A stretch of DNA of 6,983 nt from Methylopumilus sp009926035 (GTDB lineage: Bacteria > Pseudomonadota > Gammaproteobacteria > Burkholderiales > Methylophilaceae). The stretch covers positions 1-6,983 of the forward strand of contig JBEANL010000026.1 of assembly GCA_041165405.1 (NCBI GenBank), written 5' to 3'. This document shows, in pieces, positions 5,443 through 6,983 of the stretch. The stretch's first letter is position 1. The number at the start of each line of letters is the position of its first letter. The notes beneath the pieces are model-generated. The model searched no databases. It was not told the DNA's origin and saw only the letters and a list, made by a program, of their open reading frames with translations. Position numbers and translations under genes: made by a program.

Positions 5443-6720
5443 TTATGCGATCATCCCTGCGCCTACGGTATGATAAGTTGACTCATCAATAATGATAAAT
5501 GCACCCGTAGATCTGTTGTTTTGGTAGGAATCCGCCATAATTGGTTGTGCTAACTTAAATGTCACTTGAGCTATATCATTCATGTTTAAATTGCTAATTG
5601 ACTCATGCAGAAGTGTTTCAATATTTACTTTGAAATCTATTTTATCGAATTTAGCTTTTGATTCTCGTGAGGTATGACGAATTAAATAAGTTCGTGATGA
5701 AGCCATAGGTGTTTCTGATAGCCAACACACCATAGCATTAATATTTTTTGTTGGCTCTTTAGCATCATTCGATTTAATAATCATATCGCCTCGTGAAATA
5801 TCAATTTCATCTTCGAGAAGAATAGTGACGGATTGTTCTGAGATAGCTTTTTGAAGTTGTGTATCACCTAATTGAATTGATTTAACTTTTGATTTGTATT
5901 GAGATGGCAATACAGTAATTTCTTCCCCTACAGAAATAGAGCCAGATTCAACACGACCCATAAATCCTCTAAAATCGTGAAGATCATGATCATCAGAAGC
6001 ATGGGGACGGCAAACAAATTGAACTGGGAATCTGAAGTTTTTGTCTTTGCCCGCGTAATCTGCGGTTGTTTTTTCTAAGATATCAAGTAGTGTTGGGCCT
6101 TGATACCAATTCATAGATTCACCACGATCTACAATCATATCCCCATTTAATGCTGACATTGGCACAAATTCAATGGTACGATTTTCAGATAGTTTAATTT
6201 CTTTCGCAAACGCCTTGTAGCTCTCGCAAATAGCTTTGTACTTACTTTCATCGTAATCAATAAGATCCATTTTATTAATTGCGACAACAATATGAGGAAT
6301 GCCAACAAGTTTTGCTAAAAATGAGTGTCGTCTTGTTTGTGTTAGAACACCTTTTCTAGCATCAATTAAGATAATGGCTAAATGAGCGGTAGAAGCCGCA
6401 GTCACCATATTGCGAGTGTATTGCTCGTGTCCTGGGGCATCTGCAATAATATATTTACGTGAGCCCGTACTAAAATATCTATAGGCAACATCAATCGTAA
6501 TGCCTTGTTCACGTTCTGCTTGAAGACCATCTGTAATTAAAGATAGATCTACAGCTGTCATACCTCTTTTTTTAGAGGTCTTTTCAATTTGGGTGAGTGT
6601 GTCTGTCAGAATGGTTTTAGTGTCAAAAAGAAGGCGGCCAATGAGTGTGCTTTTGCCATCATCGACGCTACCGCACGTCATAAAACGTAATAAGCTATCT
6701 TGAATATTTTCTTGAGACAT
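5443..6720 (-). CDS. cysN: Sulfate adenylyltransferase subunit 1 (GTPase) CysN
   Basis: CysN is the GTPase subunit of ATP sulfurylase. With CysD it makes adenosine 5'-phosphosulfate from sulfate and ATP, using GTP hydrolysis to drive this first step of sulfate assimilation. The 425 residues contain the translation-factor-like G domain: P-loop GSVDDGKS (17-24), GITID (73-77), DAPGHEQY (94-101), NKMD (149-152) and SAL (189-191). An EF-Tu-like beta-barrel domain follows (FMGRVESGSISVGEEI region) and then the C-terminal barrel. No APS-kinase (CysC) domain is fused. I chose the ATG at 6720 (MSQENIQD): it starts one base after the cysD stop and has an AGAAGG site. The same frame is open further upstream to an ATG at 6777, but that 19-residue extension would lie inside the conserved end of cysD and is not CysN-like. 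It is co-transcribed and probably coupled with cysD. Confidence 0.96.
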   Translation of the reverse strand: MSQENIQDSLLRFMTCGSVDDGKSTLIGRLLFDTKTILTDTLTQIEKTSKKRGMTAVDLSLITDGLQAEREQGITIDVAYRYFSTGSRKYIIADAPGHEQYTRNMVTAASTAHLAIILIDARKGVLTQTRRHSFLAKLVGIPHIVVAINKMDLIDYDESKYKAICESYKAFAKEIKLSENRTIEFVPMSALNGDMIVDRGESMNWYQGPTLLDILEKTTADYAGKDKNFRFPVQFVCRPHASDDHDLHDFRGFMGRVESGSISVGEEITVLPSQYKSKVKSIQLGDTQLQKAISEQSVTILLEDEIDISRGDMIIKSNDAKEPTKNINAMVCWLSETPMASSRTYLIRHTSRESKAKFDKIDFKVNIETLLHESISNLNMNDIAQVTFKLAQPIMADSYQNNRSTGAFIIIDESTYHTVGAGMIA

Positions 6721-6721
6721 T

Positions 6722-6983
6722 TTAGAAATAACCTTCTTTTTTGCGTTGCTCCATGGAGGCATCTGATGTTTGATCATCTAACCTTGTGGCACCACGTTCT
6801 GTAATGGTGGTACTTGCAGTTTCGATAATAATTTTTTCAACGCTATCAGCTATACTTTCAACAGGTGCTGTACAAGTAATATCGCCTACTGTTCTATAGC
6901 GCACCATAATTTCTTCAACGACTTCATGATCTTTTTTAGGGGTCAGAGGGGTTATGGGCACAATAGCTCCTCCGCGTCTCACA
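6722..6983 (-). CDS. cysD: Sulfate adenylyltransferase subunit 2 CysD, C-terminal fragment (5' end outside window)
   Basis: CysD is the catalytic ATP pyrophosphatase-type subunit that adenylates sulfate, partnered with the GTPase CysN encoded next. Only the last 86-87 residues are in the window; the gene runs off the right edge, and the GTG at 6980-6982 is an internal Val, not a start. The visible part is typical of the CysD C-terminus: VRYRTVGDITCTAPVES, then EKIIIETASTTITERGATR, DDQTSDASMEQRKKEGYF and the stop. The PP-loop motif of the N-terminal half is outside the window. The stop codon lies one base before the cysN ATG. Nothing in the visible part looks broken. Confidence 0.95.
   Translation of the reverse strand, partial: VRRGGAIVPITPLTPKKDHEVVEEIMVRYRTVGDITCTAPVESIADSVEKIIIETASTTITERGATRLDDQTSDASMEQRKKEGYF
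6732..6737 (-). promoter_or_regulatory. Ribosome binding site of cysN inside the end of cysD
   Basis: On the minus strand AGAAGG lies 11 bases before the ATG at 6720, within the final codons of cysD. The spacing is on the long side, but the site supports the 6720 start over the longer open frame, and its position means cysN initiation is probably coupled to cysD termination. Confidence 0.6.

Noticed and set aside
6721..6777. Longer CysN start giving 19 extra N-terminal residues
   Set aside because: The extension overlaps the conserved C-terminus of cysD in another frame, is not CysN-like, and the ATG at 6720 has the expected position and a ribosome binding site.
1..6983. Mobile elements, CRISPR arrays, tRNA or rRNA genes, signs of recent gene transfer
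   Set aside because: No transposase, spaced repeats, cloverleaf-like segments or obvious composition break was seen; genes cover nearly the whole window.

Overview
The window is an AT-rich, tightly packed stretch of a Gram-negative bacterial chromosome. It holds the 3' part of an aromatic-biosynthesis gene, a complete pqqBCDE cluster for the redox cofactor pyrroloquinoline quinone (PQQ), an MFS transporter, a 7Fe ferredoxin and the sulfate-activation genes cysN and cysD (partial). PQQ synthesis, low GC, very short intergenic gaps and assimilatory sulfate activation together would fit a small-genome methylotrophic betaproteobacterium (Methylophilaceae, OM43/LD28-like), where PQQ serves periplasmic methanol dehydrogenases. 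That placement is inference: no dehydrogenase or rRNA gene is present to confirm it.

Layout, plus strand: the C-terminal part of a type I-beta DAHP synthase (1-555) ends directly at a perfect 10-bp hairpin (556-580). A roughly 110-bp leader containing a second, 9-bp inverted repeat precedes pqqB (666-1583), pqqC (1599-2333), pqqD (2336-2614) and pqqE (2627-3811). The gaps between the four are 15, 2 and 12 bp, so they read as one operon. A Bcr/CflA-type MFS transporter (3848-5023) follows after 36 bp. A consensus TATAAT lies seven bases before its ATG, so it may be expressed from its own leaderless transcript.

Minus strand, converging on the transporter with a 34-bp gap: cysD (partial, 6722-6983), cysN (5443-6720) and fdxA (5058-5381). 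cysD and cysN are separated by one base and are surely co-transcribed. fdxA follows 61 bp later and has a plausible promoter of its own.

How the genes work together: PqqD presents the PqqA peptide to the radical-SAM enzyme PqqE, which crosslinks its Glu and Tyr. PqqB hydroxylates the tyrosine-derived part and PqqC carries out the final ring closure and oxidation. The PqqA precursor and the processing peptidase (PqqF/G) are not in the window. CysDN makes adenosine 5'-phosphosulfate from sulfate and ATP. FdxA is an electron carrier whose partner cannot be told from sequence.

The genes are recognisable members of known families. I found no convincing undescribed system. The points that deserve a second look are the missing pqqA, the inverted repeat in the pqqB leader, and the leaderless transporter beside the PQQ genes.
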